Positions 12,801-27,800 of a stretch of DNA of 64,000 nt are shown here, one piece after another. This stretch comes from Plazaster borealis (Eukaryota > Echinodermata > Asteroidea > Forcipulatida > Labidiasteridae). The notes under the pieces were generated by a model. That model was not told the origin of the DNA. It ran no database searches and saw only the letters and a program-made list of their open reading frames with translations. The translations under genes were made by a program, and so were the position numbers. Position 1 is the first letter of the stretch; each line of letters begins with the position of its first letter. The stretch covers positions 11,813,501 to 11,877,500 of the forward strand of contig CM037459.1 in assembly GCA_021014325.1 (NCBI GenBank). Direction: 5' to 3'.

Positions 12801-15800
12801 AAGTCCAAGATTCCAGCATGCTTTGGCCGATTATCTGCTGCAGCTTATGGCCAAGGGTTGACCAATTGCAGTGAACACAAACCCGTTTTCTCAACAACAA
12901 CAAAAAAAAAAAAAAAAACCTGGTGCATTTTATGATATTTTGTGTTGTCTTTACTTGGTTTAGTTATGGTTTCATTGCGACAATGATTATCTCCAACTAA
13001 AAGAAAAGTTTTTCAGGAAATTCCAAAAACTAATCCCTCCGGCAAGCATGGAAAAGTTTTCCATACCCAAGTGTGATTTGGTTTAAAGTAGAGCCATAAA
13101 ATTTGGCCCTGATAATTACATATTTAAATATGGCACGCATTACAAATTTACTTACAGAATGGAAACAGAAGGATCTGGGGAGCCTAGGATTAACTTGAAG
13201 GCATAGCGTAGATTGGTGAAGCTCAGAAAGGCAAGGGTGCGCATCTGGAAGCTCTCTAGAATGACATCAGTCTGGTTGGCATAGCGGACATCCATGCTGT
13301 AGTGAGAGCTGTTGTATGCCACATTTACCTACATTGTACAAGGAGGAGGCAAACAGAATTGGGTAATTAGAACTTCTTCTTCTTTTCGTATCACTGAAGC
13401 GTGATGGTTATATGGCAGTTTCCCATTTCTTTACACAGTCCTTTGCTTTGTTATTGAACACTGCAAGGTCTTTTGAGCTGCTTAAGGGTTGGGTAGTAGA
13501 GGGCAGACAAGGCAGTGCTCCATAGTATGGTCTGCTTCTCCACATTCACAGGTGGTTGGGCCAGACTTGTAGACCCCATCTGACCAGAGCATCTTTTGAT
13601 CCTCCAGTTCTCCTTCTGAGGCGGTTGAGTGTTTTCCATTGCCCCCATGGTGCTTCTGGGCCAGGGGGTAGGCTTTCAGTAGGGGTATTCCCATGACAGT
13701 TGGAGGAGGGTCATTCTCAAGCTTTTCCATCCAGAGTTGGATTCTGATTTCTTCCCGAGACTTTGTTAGGGGCTGGACATGGCCGAGAAAGCTTCTTCTT
13801 GTAGGGCTGGAGGGTGACATCCATGGAAAAGATGGCGTTCATCACGAGCAACTTTGGTTTTCTCAACTCGGCTGGCCACTTCCCGTCTAATGTCGGCAGG
13901 TGCAATGCCAGCGAGAAGGTGCAGGTTGCTTGTGTTGGTGGGTTTCAAGTAGCCAGTGATCAGGCGGCAGGTGTTGTTCAATGCCGAGTCAAGTTTCTTA
14001 CCATGGGTTGACCTCTCCCAAACAGGACATGCATATTCCGCAGAGGAATAGCAAAGTGTCTTTGGTTAGGTATCCTCCCATATCCTTCAAAATAAACCAC
14101 TCTTCTTCTTTTCTTTTTTCTTCTTCTTCTTTTTTTTTTTTTTTTGGGGGTAATGTCATGGCCGAACTGTTTAGTGCACATTGGACTCAAGTTCTAATGG
14201 ATAAGTCTTCAGGATGTGGGTTCGAATTCCAGTTATGACACTTGTGTATTTGAGCAAGAAGCTTAACTATAATTGCTTCTCTTCACCCAGGGGTAAACGG
14301 GCACCAGTGAGGGCAGACATGGTTCTTGTGATTGAACATGTCAACTTTTGAGATGCTCCCTAACCAGTCTGGCAGCTGAATTATAAAGCCTTTGTAACTT
14401 CGCAAACTGGAAATTGCGTAAGGAATAGAAAAGAAAGACTGTCAATCATCAACGAAGAGGCTTTACCTGATACCCTCTTGCGTCGTCGTAGGTCTTGCGA
14501 CTCCTCAAGATGTACCTGGCATTGCCAGCAGTATTCATCTCAAAGATGACATTACCGGCTTCCATGAAGATCCCAATGTATGAGATGAGGTCCGGTCTGG
14601 TGACCAGGAACAGGACGGATTCCGGCAGGGAGGTTTGGAACTCCAAGGACACACTGGCAACCTGGTATACGTCAAACCCATCGTTAGGAATCTGAGGGAG
14701 TAGGACACAAGAGAATTAATAGCAGTAAAGGATAAAATCCTCAAGAATAAATCATTCATGACACTGAAAACTCAGCTGAAAGACAACTAGGTATGCCGAC
14801 GGAAAACACACAATTTAACAGCTAATGTGAAACACTACCGTCATGAGCTAAACCATACCACAAGAAAAAAACATGACACAGATAAGGGGTTAAATGGTGG
14901 GTTTATACCTTGCAAATTAGAGCTAAATTGCATTTTATGAAAGAAGGAATGAACCATTTTCTTCAAAAGATGGTGCAAACCACATAACAAGGAGGAATAA
15001 TACAGGGCGAGTATGCATGATGACTTGGGAAAAATATGAGTGTGTTGATAGTTGAAACTTTTGCATAGTATAAGGATAATAAACATGTGAATATGTGATC
15101 TCATGAAAAAAATTGTGGTTCTGAAAGACTAAGCAACAACAGCAGGCCAACTATCAACATCAGCACCAGGCAACTATCACCATCAGCAGCAGGCCAAGTA
15201 TCAACATCGGCAGTAGGCCAAGTACCAATATCAGCAGCAGGCAAAGTATTAGCCTCAGCAGCAGCAGGACAAGTATCAACATCAGCAGCAGGCCAAGTAT
15301 CAACATCAGTAGCAGGCAAAGTATCAACATCAGCAGCAGACCAAATGTCAACATCAGCAGCAGGCCAAGTATCAACATCAGCAGCAGGCCAAGTATCAAC
15401 ATCAGTAGCAGGCAAAGTATCAACATCAGCAGCAGGCCAAGTATCAACATCAGCAGCAGGCCAAGTATCAACATCAGTAGCAGGCAAAGTATCAACATCA
15501 GCAGCAGACCAAATATCAACATCAGCAGCAGGCCAAGTATCAACATCAGCAGCAGGCAAAGTATTAGCCTCAGAAGCAGGACAAGTATCAACATCAGCAG
15601 CAGGCAAAGTATCAACATCAGCAGCACACCAAGTATCAACATCAGCAGCAAGCCAAGTATCAATGTCAGCAGTAGGCAAAGTATCAACATCAGCAGCAGG
15701 CCAAGTATCAACATCAGCAGCAGGCCAAGTATCAACATCAGCAGCAGGCCAAGTATCAACATCAGCAGCAGGCAAAGTATCAACATCAGCAGCAGGCCAA

Positions 15801-18800
15801 CTATCAACACCAGCAGCATGCCAAGTATCAACATCAGCAGCAGGCCAGGTATCAACATCAGCAGTAGGCAAAGTATCAACATCAGCAGCAGGCCAAGTAT
15901 CAACATCAGCAGCAGGCCAAGTATCAACATCATCAGCAGGCCAAGTATCAACATCAGCAGCAGGCCAAGTATCAACATCAGCAGCAGGCAACTATCAACA
16001 TCAGCAGCAGGCCAAGTATCAACATCGGCAGTAGGCCAAGTATCGACATCAGCAGCAGGCCAACTATCAACATCAGCAGCAAGCCAAGTATCAACATCAG
16101 CAGCAGGCCAAGTATCAACATCAGCAGCAGGCAAAGTATCAACATCAGCAGCACACCAAGTATCAACATCAGCAGCAAGCCAAGTATCAATGTCAGCAGT
16201 AGGCAAAGTATCAACATCAGCAGCAGGCCAAGTATCAACATCAGCAGCAGGCCAAGTATCAACATCAGCAGCAGGCCAAGTATCAACATCGGCAGTAGGC
16301 CAAGTATCCACATAAGCAGCAGGCCAACTATCAACATCTGCAGCAAGCCAAGTATCAATGTCAGCAGCAGGCCAAGTATCAATGTCAGCAGCATGCCAAA
16401 GTAGCTCTGGGAGTCGTAGTTTCAAATTTAGCACAAGTAAAAGCAGTCAATACTTGTTTTATAACACCCCACATGATACACTTACATAGCCAAGGTAAAA
16501 AGAAGCTGTCTTTGCTATGGGTATAGCACAATGGTTACTATGGGTATAGTAAATTGGTTGCTAAGGGTATAACATGGGTAAAGTGCATCCTGCAGCTCGC
16601 GCGGCTTTCTAGTAAAAGTAGACATAATATATAACGCGCTCTAAACCAATCACAAGACAGAATTTAAGAATGGGGTATAATAATACCTGATAGTAACCAG
16701 AGCCGCTGAAACTAGCTCCTGGTGTGAGGTCAGGCTGAGGAATGACTGGTACAACAGCACCTTCGCAGCAGGACGTGGAGCCCTCTTGCGATGATGGACG
16801 CCACAGGTTCAACTCCTTCTTATCAAACATCATGTCCGAGATACACCCTGTGAAATAACGGCTTCGCACATTTGAAGTCTGCATAAAGAAGAGGTACAAG
16901 TGTGAGAGGGCTGGTGCAAGACGAGGAATAACATTTTTTTACAATAATATTGTTTACAAGAATATATTCATTAAACAAAATAAAATCTGTCTCCACTTGA
17001 TGTCTTTGAGACTCACCTGATAAGAGGTTGGGACACCGCCGATGTAGAATGATGTCTTATTCACAGGGAAGGAGAGGTATTTGTCATAAGTCAAGAGGCT
17101 AGACCCATAATTAGTAGATGCACCACCAGTGCTCAGCTTAACGACCGAAAGGTGGCCCTCATTGGCATATCTACAGACAAATTAGTAATAGTAAAGGGTG
17201 ATATTTAACAAGCGGCTACTGTACAACTTTCTTCTTTAACCACTTGATGTCTTTTACAGCAAACAGTTTCCAAATTGAACATCGATGGACGTTTATAAAC
17301 GTTTCTGAACAACTTCGGAACATCAAGTTTTGGTTGCGATTGGTTGATCTGTATAATTGCACGCCCAAACATTCTATTGCATATACTGAACTACACTTCG
17401 GTTCCCCCCATAAAAAGAGGGAAAAAAGGGTGCTGGACTTCATGCTTGAAATCTCCCTTTTTCTGGAGGTTACTGTGTAACCCCAATTTGAGACCTTTTT
17501 CCTTTGTTGTACAAGGATTACGAGACATCAATAGGCTGCCACCATTGGATATCATTGTATTCGGCATATGGGAGGCATGTCTGAGATTACAGCATAGCAG
17601 ATTATTGCCTATGGCTTGATATTCCATAATTTCTCGAAAGAGCACTAAAAATCCCGGTGCATTTTATGTGAACGTTTGTTGTCTTTACTTTGTTTAGCCT
17701 GGGTTTCATTGTGACAATGATATTCTCAACAACTAAAATTATTTTCCTTGTGATTTATTTCTTGATATTTCAAATAAAAAAGTCGCATCCCTGAAAATGG
17801 TCCCTCTGCTGCCACTTCCCAGGTTGTATGGCAAACTTGTGTGTGATCCCTAGCTATACGGCAGTGACAGGTCGAATGGCTTCTAAATGGCACCCCGGAA
17901 CAAAGATATTTACAAAATAGGGAGACCGCCAACAAAGGGCTTGGTAGCTCTGTTGGTAGAGCAATGGCATGTTAATCCAGAGGTCGCAGGTTCAAGTCCT
18001 GCTTTAGTTTTAAAAAAATTGTCCAACTCTAAAAATTAATACTTCGTAGAGGCAGGGTATAGATTTGTAATACCGTCGGGAAGCGGTTTAGAGTGTATAG
18101 TCTTTAAACATAAGGGCAAACCTCACCACAGTCGATGGTCTAAATTATTGAATATAATATTACAAGCTTAACATGAGCAAGTCCAGTGTAGCTCATTTTA
18201 CATTGATCCCAGATCCACATGACATTTCTGGCTTTCTGGACAATTGTTAGGATTTTAAAATTATCAATAATAACACATATTAAAAACATATGGTCTTGAA
18301 AATTATCATACAACCAGATTTCCAAACACTGTGATCGCTTCACAAACGTGTGTTGGAATTGCCCAAAGATCTACTTTTGCAAAACCAGAACCGCATAATC
18401 TCCATCAATTACTGTTTATACTTAATATTTAAAAAAAAAAAAAAAATTATATTTTAAATCTTCATCAAAACAGTTCTCATGCTAAATATTTTTCCCAGAG
18501 CGAACTGCACAATTCAAATAAGATTAAGAAAATTATTCATTTATATATGCAAATTCCATATCGTTGTGTTCAAATGCATATCATATAAACTAGACTCCAA
18601 ACATGATCAGAGTGGATGCATTATGCAGTCATTTCAGAAACACCGGGGCAAGTGCCTTCTCTTTCACAAATACAAGTTCTGGTTATTTTTATGTGCATTA
18701 CAGAATGCACAAGACCTGTAGTTTTACGTTCCATCCGAAAGACAGGGATTGATGTTAAAGGGTCTGTATAGTTTTGGTAATGACTCTGAAAATTAATGAC

Positions 18801-21800
18801 AATAAAAACTTACTTGGTAAGAAGTACAGCAGCTTTGGATAGCATAATGCATTTTGAGAAATTGTTCACTTACATAGAAGTATTTCGGTTATGGAAAAAG
18901 ATGTCACTTATCCCCAAAAATTTGAATCTGAGAAGCGTTACTGACAGTAACGTTTCTCAGATTGTGTATTCCAATTGCAGATTATTCTTCCTGCATGGAC
19001 ATAACGGCTCCAGATTTTCGGCAATACCTTAAAAACACTAGCACCTTTTGAAATGAAATTTTCACAGGTTAGTTTTATGGTATATATCTACAACTATATA
19101 TGATTGAAACAAACAGTGGGTTCCAATTACCGAATGTGTACGATACCTTTAAGGAACCCTATAATTTCCCAGACAAGCCACCAACCATGATAATATGTGA
19201 AATGGTCTCCCATCAAATTACTGACAACAGTCAGTGGTGCTTCACTTTGCAATTTGTACCGCTAGAGCCTCTTCAATTAAGCTACCAGTATGGGACTTTT
19301 CAAAATCCACTGACCTTGTCCCAATGATGTGGTACCATTCTCCACAGCAAACTTCAATGGGACTGCTCATCCTGACGGTGTCTTGACTGACGTCAAAGCT
19401 GAACTGAACTTTACCTTCCACTATCTCCAAACTCAAGTACTGTGCTTGGGGTGTCTCTATTAGAAACACCAGCCCATCGGGACTATCAGCCTATAACAGA
19501 AGAACAAACATCGGGCCGGACATGAACAGAATTTCAAGATAATGTGATATCCCTCCACTACAGTCACTCAAATGCTTGTACCCATCTGGAATCTGCAATG
19601 TTCTGTATACTGACATACTTAACTCTTTCTATGCCAAGGTCTAACATGTACAATCTTTTTTATGTATTCCAAAAGCGCCATTATATCAAACATGTACGAT
19701 CTATTTTATGTACTCAAAAAGTGTCATCAATCGTACATGTACGACCCATAATATACATGTTATCACAAGAGGGCATTATCACTCTAACGAGAAATACTAT
19801 TGACTTTGGAATGTTCTAAGGCAACACAAATCAGCAAGATACATTTTGTTTGGTGACAAAGACTTATCTAATTATTTTTCTAAAGAATTTCGAGAAAACC
19901 TAAAAAGCTGGGCATTTTAGGTTCAAAACGTAAAAACAAGCGGGCAGTGAAAATGTTAATAAAAAACTCTCACTACAAAAAAGTAGAAGCAATACTAATG
20001 AATTTGTATATAACGTTCTATCTACGGGTGTCTCAAAGTGTTTGTAAGTTGTAAAACTGGTGTAAAGAGCTATTTTGAATTACAAGACCCATTTTTACAG
20101 TGACTTGCAAGGATTTATAAGGTGCTGCAACTAATCCATGTAATCATGCAAGAAACCGCAGGGCAAGCCCCATCTCTTAACAACAAGTGTTCTGGATTCT
20201 TTAAAGGCACTGAACACGTTTAGTAATTGTCAAAGACCAGTGTTCTCACCTGGTGTATCCCAACATATGCATAAAATAACAAGCCTGTGAAAATTTGGGC
20301 TCAATTGGTCATCGAAATTGCAAGAAAATGATGAAAGAAAAAACACCCTTGTTGTACAAATGTGTGTGCTTTCAGATAGGAATAAAAACTTCTTGCAACA
20401 AGTGTTCATTATTTTAGTGAGAAATTACCTCTTTCTCAAAAACTACGTTACTTCAGAGGGAGTCACTTCCTACAATTTTTTATACTATCAACAGCTCTCC
20501 GTTGCTTACCAAGTAAGTTTTTATGCTAATATTTGTTTTGAGTCATTACCAAACGTGTACGATACCTTTAACAATGAGTGTTCTGGGTTCTTTAACAAGC
20601 ATCACACAATACAAAGGACCTACAGCATTTCGTCCTATACGAAGCAATTATGTTGAGGGGCACAAGTGCCATGATGGGGACTCGAACCCTCACTCTTAAC
20701 ACATCAGAGCTTGAGCATGGTGCACTACACCGCTCAGCAACGACACTCCATTAGTAAAAATAAATGTTATACTTTAACAACAATTTAAACTACCTTGAAT
20801 TTAACTTGGATCTCATTGGATAATGTTGAAACTCCCGATAGATCCAGCTGGACTTCCAGCGATGTCTGGCCGAGGAAGCGTGCCGGCTGCTTGGTGTCAG
20901 CGATCTTATTCTGCACACTGCGGAGTTTCTCGCGGAGGCGGGCCATGCGCTCGTTTATCACGCTGCGTATTGATGTGGTCTCGTTGAGCAGGGAGACAAG
21001 GAGGTCTGTTTTCTCAGTCAAGACTCTGACGTCTGATTCAACTTGGTCAACTATGGGAGGATAGAGACAGACAGTTACAAATAACTTGAAGATGGTTTTA
21101 GCTACAAATAATTGTAATGTCAATGCAAGAACAGAGTGAACGTTGAGACTGAAAGAATCAAGAGCACAGGTGGCTGGGGGTAGGTTGAGGGAACAAAGTT
21201 CAAAACAAATTCTTCGGTTAAAAACACTCTACCTCAAAAATCAAAGTTTCTTGTCTTTTTTAACCCTAGCAATTGGCCATGTATTTAAGATGTGTAATGC
21301 CATGCATTTTATACTGTTAAAGCTGCAAATGTACACGTTGCTATTTATTTATTTTTAATTGCAAATGAAAGTTCTAGAATTAATGACTGCCATAAAGGCA
21401 TACACAAGTTCAAAATCGACTTCCCAAACTAGATGTTGGTCACAACATGAACTTTCACAAAGGTAATTTTAAAGGCACTGAACACGTTTGGAAATTGTCA
21501 GAGACCAGTGTTCTCACTTGGTGTATCCCAACATATGCATAAAATAACACGCCTGTGAAAATTTGGGCTCAATTGGTCATCGAAGTTGCTAGAAAATGAT
21601 GAAAGAAAAAACACCCTGGTTGTACAAATTTGTGTGCTTTCAGATAGGAATAAAAACTTCTTGCAAGAAGTTTTTATTATTTTAGTGAGAAATTACCTCT
21701 TTCTCAAAAACTACGTTACTTCAGAGGGAGTCGTTTCCTACAATGTTTTATACTATCAACAGCTCTCCGTTGCTTGTTACCAAGTAAGTTTTTATGCTAA

Positions 21801-24800
21801 TATTTGTTTTGAGTCATTACCAAACGTGTACGATACCTTTAAGGTAACGTAACCAATACAAATTATGCATTATAAATAGGGATGATTCAGTTGGAGCTTT
21901 CATTACACACTCTGTAAATTGGATGGATAACGGCCCACGTCACTGCTAGGGTTAACTGGGGAAACACTTCTGGAAATTTACCAGTAACTGTTTAACGGGT
22001 CTGTATACGTTTGGCAATGACTCTGAAAATTAATGGCAATAAAAACTTACTTGGTAAGAAGTACAGCAGCTTTGGAAAGTATAATGCATTTTGAGAAACT
22101 TTTCACTTTGAAGTACTGCGGTTATGGAAAAGGTATCACTTTTCGTCCCCCAAAATTTGAATCTGAGAAGCATTACTGCAGTAACGTTTCTCAGATTGTG
22201 TATTCCAATTGCAGATTATTATTGTCTGTGTGGACATAAATGCTCCAGATTTTCGGCAATATCTGAAAAACACTACCACCTTTTGAAATTAAATTTTTCA
22301 CAGGTTAGTTTTATGGTATATATCTACAATTACATAGGATTGAAACAAACAGTGGGTTCCAATTACCAAACGTATACAACCCCTTTAAGCTCAAGTTGGC
22401 TCTTCTCTTTTTTTTTATCTGGGGAAAGTACTTTCTCTCTCAGCCAAGGAAGTAAGATGGGCTGGTGCCCTCAACTTACCGACAGCCGGAACGCCAGCTA
22501 GTTGACTGGTTGTATTGTCGTTAGTGTTCTGAATGGCCAGGATTTCAGCCTCTTTAGTGGCCAGGGTGCTACCCAGGGCCTGGGTGCTGTTGAGGGTGGA
22601 TATGCTGGTTTCTAAGGCAGAGTCTGCTGAGGCCAGGCCTTGGTTGAGGGCTGGTTGAATCTGAGGGTCTGTTGACAAAAGAAAATGCAGATCAGGCAAT
22701 CAGATTTTGAGGACATGTTTCGGGTTTCATTAACAATAGAAAAAAAAAAGATTTAAACAAACTAAATGTCTTAAACCAATAGCTGGTAATCAATTCAAAC
22801 TGTTACGTATAGAAAATTCTGCAAATTAGGGAAAACTGTACACAAAACCCCACAAGCTACAGTCCAACAACTTCATTTATCAAATAATTTATTGATTTAC
22901 ATATTTATTTATTTATATATTTATCTTTTATACATCAAATAGGTCAAATGCCAATAATAGGATGACCAGGTACTGATGAAGAAATGTTTTAGATGCAAAA
23001 AAGAAAACCACAAATGGAGAAACTCAATCAGGTAAGGACTGGAAGCCCAATCCAAGTTCCGAGGCAGGATTCGAACCAGTGACCTACAGAGGAGAATGGC
23101 AGGGCAAGAAACCACTGGAAAAACCTGATTCCAACATCTATGAAACATATGACCATCAAAGTCAGGACACTTGAACATTTCGTCGCGTCAGTTCAAAAAC
23201 GTTGTATCTCGGCACGTACTTGTTTTGTGTGTACATCCGGGCTATTTTAAGTGAACAAATTAGTTAATGGCCTGACGTTTTGACCCTAGCAGAGTCTTTC
23301 TCAAAGGCTAAAATTTTAAGAGAAAGACTCTACTAGGGTCGAAACGTCCGGCCATTAACTATCTTTTGCATTTATACCATAGGTCCTTTTGGTTGGTAAG
23401 CAGTTTGCAACAGCTAATTCTATTTTACTATTTTAAGTGAGATACAACGTTTCGACAATTTTTAACTTGCAGGTAACGTAAGTGCTATTTTAGGAGCTAC
23501 AACGTTTTTACACTGACATGACTGACACATTGGTTTCTTGTTAACATCTTCCACTTTACCATTGGCTACTTGTGACAACGCTGAAGCTTCCTGTTGTAGA
23601 GTTACATGATTAGCCGTAACGGTGTTCCACAATTCCTCGGCAGACAAGAGTGTTTCGTTGGCTGTTTGCAGGGATTGTTCCAAAGCTGAAGATTATCAAA
23701 AAATAGTAAGAATGAGTGCAAACAAACATTTGCAGGTCATTAGCATTGGTTATACTCAGTTTTTGGGCCAATTGAACTGTAAAACTAGTTTCTTGGCCAA
23801 ATACAGTAAAACTAGTTTCCAGGCAATAAAACAGTAAAACTAGTTTGTAGGCAATAAAACGGTAAAACTAGTTTCTAGGCAATGAAACAATAAAACTATT
23901 TTTTGGCCAATTGGAACAACAACTACCTTCTTGGCCAATAAAAGAGAAAACTACATTCTTGGCCAATAACAAAGAAAAACTAGTTTCTTGGCCAATAAAA
24001 AACTAGTTTCTTTGCCAATAAAACAGTAAAACTAGTTTCTTGGCAAAAAAACAATAAAACAAGTTTCTAGGTAACAAAACAGTAAAACTGGTTTCTCGGC
24101 ATAAAAAACAGTAAAACTGGTTTCTAGGCCATTTGAACTGAAAAACTAGTTCTCAGCCAATAACAGATTAAAAAGAGTTTCTTGGCCAGTTGAATTGTAA
24201 AACTAATTCATAGGCCAATTGAACCATAAAAATAATTTCTACTAATTTGAACCACAACAAAATTGTCAAACAATTGTCTGGGTCAATTGTTATATTATGT
24301 ACAAATTAAGTATTGACTAAGTACAATAAGTATTCTCACCATTGCATTGTGCAAGGCAAAACATTTTATCTTATTAAATAGGCAATTAAAGTCAATTATG
24401 GTACTGAATAAAGTTAACATCATTAAATGACATCCTTTTTATGTTTTACATTTCATCTGTTCATAGTAAGAAACAGAGCAAAAAATGAATCTCGATCAAC
24501 TGTATTGAAAAGAAAAAGAAAAAAAATTAACACATTCTGATAATTAATTTTGTAATTGTGTGTCTTTGAGATCTCTTAACCACTTCACGTCAGATACCAT
24601 ATGTACGTGCAAAATGTTTCTTGACTGGCCTTCGGTAACTGTTTTTTAATGCCGGAATAACTTTGAAGCGCCTTCAAGTGATTGCTGTCATTCAGATGGC
24701 TGACGTGAATATCCATCCGGACATTCCCGATGTGTAGTGTGCACAGGCATGCACCTACATGTACCGTGCTACACTTCGTTTCACCTGTGCAATGAGTGAC

Positions 24801-27800
24801 AGAAGGTTCTGGAAATCCTGCTCGTAATATCCCTTTTTCCAGGTGTTATTGTGTAATCCTGATTCCAGAAAAATGTGGCATAGAAGAATGGACAGGCTGC
24901 CACCATTGTTTATCATTGTATTCGGCTCAATGGGAGGATAAAGGCACTGAACACGTTTGGAAATTGTCAAAGACCAGTGTTCTCACCTGGTGTATCCTAA
25001 CTTATGCATAAAATAACAAGCCTGTGAAAATTTGGGCTCAATTGGTCATCGAAGTTGCAAGAAAATGATGAAAGAAAAAACACCCTTGTTGTACAAATTT
25101 GTGTGCTTTCAGATAGGAAGAAAAACTTCTTGCAAGAAGTTTTTATTATTTTTGTGAGAAATTACCTCTTTCTCAAAAACTATGTTACCTCAGAGGGAGT
25201 CATTTCCTACAATGTTTTATGCTATCAACAGCTCTCCGTTGCATGTTACCAAGTAAGTTTTTATGCTAATATTTGCTTTGAGTCATTACCAAACGTGTAC
25301 GATCCCTTTAAGTCAGAGTATTCTGAAATTCCAAGCGTACCATGGCAGATTATTGGCTGTTGCTAACCGCCGTGGTTCTGCAATTCACAGTGAGTGCCCA
25401 CTCATATTTTCCCCTCAAACAACAACACCAGGGATGCCAGTGACTCTTTCCTTCAGAGCCGGAAAAAAAATTTGCTGCGAAGGAATGGGGTCACCGCCCC
25501 CCCTCGCCGCTCAGACCAAAAAAACAATAAAAAAACATAACAGCGATTTTTTTATATAAAACATAAAGAAAAAGAAAATTTACCCGCATTGTCGATCTTC
25601 CTCATGTAGTCTGATAAAAAATAACCCCCACTGTCTTTCGACTCCAGCCACTGCCAATTAAACCTATTCTTTACCCCTCGATCAATTTGTTTCAAATTAG
25701 CTTCTCTTTCAACATCCATAATGACTCAATGTAACGCCAAAAGCTCAGTCGGTATGTCTCAATGGTAACGCCAATCGTCCGCGAAACAAAATTCTCAGAG
25801 CGATTTCATGTACGGTCCAAAGATCGTGTATGGATGTACACACAAAATACATCGATACATACCATACGGCACCACGCACACATTCGACAGAAAAGTCTAG
25901 TCTTCGCTCAATACTTCCGGCATTTATACATGTACGAACGCTTGAGGGCGCTTTCAAAACATTATCATTATTGATTAAACACGAGTCGCTCCAAACGAGC
26001 GCCGGAAATCTGTTTTCAATAAAATATATTTTCTCCGGCCTGATGAAACATGGAGCGCCGGAAAAATTTGGGGAAAATTTGAAAAAGCCGGAATTCCGGC
26101 AATAGCCGGAAAACTGGCATCCCTGCAACACATCCCAGTGCCAATCATTATCAAGAGAACCTTTGTTGTCTTTCCTTTCTCAAGTCAGGGTTTCATTGTG
26201 GCAAAGATATTTTCAAAGGAAGATGAATACTCCAGAAGCTCCAAAATGTTCTGAAAAAATTATACCGCAGGTGGAAAATATTTCGGAATACCAACCCAAA
26301 GTGGTTACAAATTATCAAGCAGGAAAGGCCTGTGGGGGGTAATAGTCCTCACCTGCCACGTCAGTGCTTCTGCTGGACACCTCCATCTCCAACACCGTGC
26401 TGTCATCCTTAGACTGCTGGGCATCAGATTGAAGTACTTCCAGCGTTCTGCTATTTACAAACCGCAAGGTGGTCTGGATACTGCTGCTGGCTGTCTGGGA
26501 CGTACTCTCTGCTTCAGTAATGGAGGACACCACGTCTTGGTAGCGTTTGATGATCTCTACAGCTTGCTGGCCACTGACCTCTACTCCACTAAATAGTCTG
26601 TGTGCACAAGACTTAGTTTAATTACAAGACATTTCAATTATCTGTGTGCATTTCCAGACAGCATAATTTTAAAAATTAAAAGATGCATTTTCACAGGGAT
26701 GCCAGTGACTCTTTCCTTCAGAGCCGGAAAAAAAAATTTGCTGCCAAGGAATGGGGGTCACCGCCCCTGCCCCCCTCGCCGCTCAGACCAAAAAATTTTT
26801 TTTTTAAAATAACAGCGATTTTTTTTTATATAAAACATAAAGAAAAAGAAAATTTACCCGCGTTGTCGATCTTCCTCATGTAGTCTGATAAAAAATAACC
26901 CCCACTGTCTTTCGACTCCAGACACCGCCAATGAAACCTATTCTTTACCCCTCGATCAATTTGTTTCAAATTAGCTTCTCTTTCAACATCCATAATGACT
27001 CAATGTAACGCCAAAAACTCAGTCGGTATGTCTCAATGGTAACGCCAATCGTCCGCGAAACAAAATTCTCAGAGCGATTTCATGTACGGTCCAAAGATCG
27101 TGTATGCATGTACAGACTAAATACATCGATACATACCATACGGCACCACGCACGCATTCGACAGAAAAGTCTAGTCTTCGCTCAATACTTCCGGCATTTA
27201 TACATGTACGAACGCTTGAGGGCGCTTTCAAAACATTATCATTAAACACGAGTCGCTCCAAACGAGCGCCGGAAATCTGTTTTCAATAAAATATATTTTC
27301 TCCGGCCTGATGAAACACGGAGCGCCGGAAAAATTTGGGGAAAATTTGAAAAAGCCGGAATTCCGGCAATAGCCGGAAAACTGGCATCCCTGATTTTCAG
27401 CTGTTTTTATTTCATATATTATTTATTGATTTACGTTGTTACACATCCAACAGCGAAAGCGCCAATAACAGGATGGTGATCAGTAACTAGAAACAAAATT
27501 CAGTTTTCGATGTGGGAGGAAAAACCCCAATGGGAGGAAAATCCATGGAATCAGGTAGGGACTGAAAACACAATCCACGTGCAAGGCTCCAGGTTTAAGG
27601 TGGGATTTGAACCAGGCTCTATAGAGGTGAAAGGCAGCGAAAGAAACCACTGAGCTAAGCTGATATCCCTATAAATGTTAACAAGGCATTTGAACATGAT
27701 GGAAAAGGTCTCATATGGACATAATATCTAACAATTCTTTTTGGACAACCAAGTTTCAAAAAGGGAATCAAACTGCTAAGCATTTAAAGTATTGGACTTT

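Larger units (their letters stand above)
24576..26308 (+). mobile_element. MITE-D element interrupted by MITE-A and a hAT-like element
   Basis: Left end TTAACCACTTC, right end near AAAGTGGTTA. Subtracting the inserts at 24938-25311 and 25429-26125 leaves about 661 bp, which matches the uninterrupted copy at 58118-58782. Confidence 0.72.

Noticed and set aside
15101..16434. ORFs of up to 424 codons on both strands
   Set aside because: They lie in a 24-bp tandem array whose period is a multiple of three; open frames follow automatically and no family likeness exists.
17938..18005. tRNA gene-like sequences (also near 421, 30351, 33660, 44944, 48655, 61815)
   Set aside because: A and B box-like parts are present, but acceptor and anticodon stems do not pair properly and each is embedded in a dispersed repeat; treated as SINE parts.
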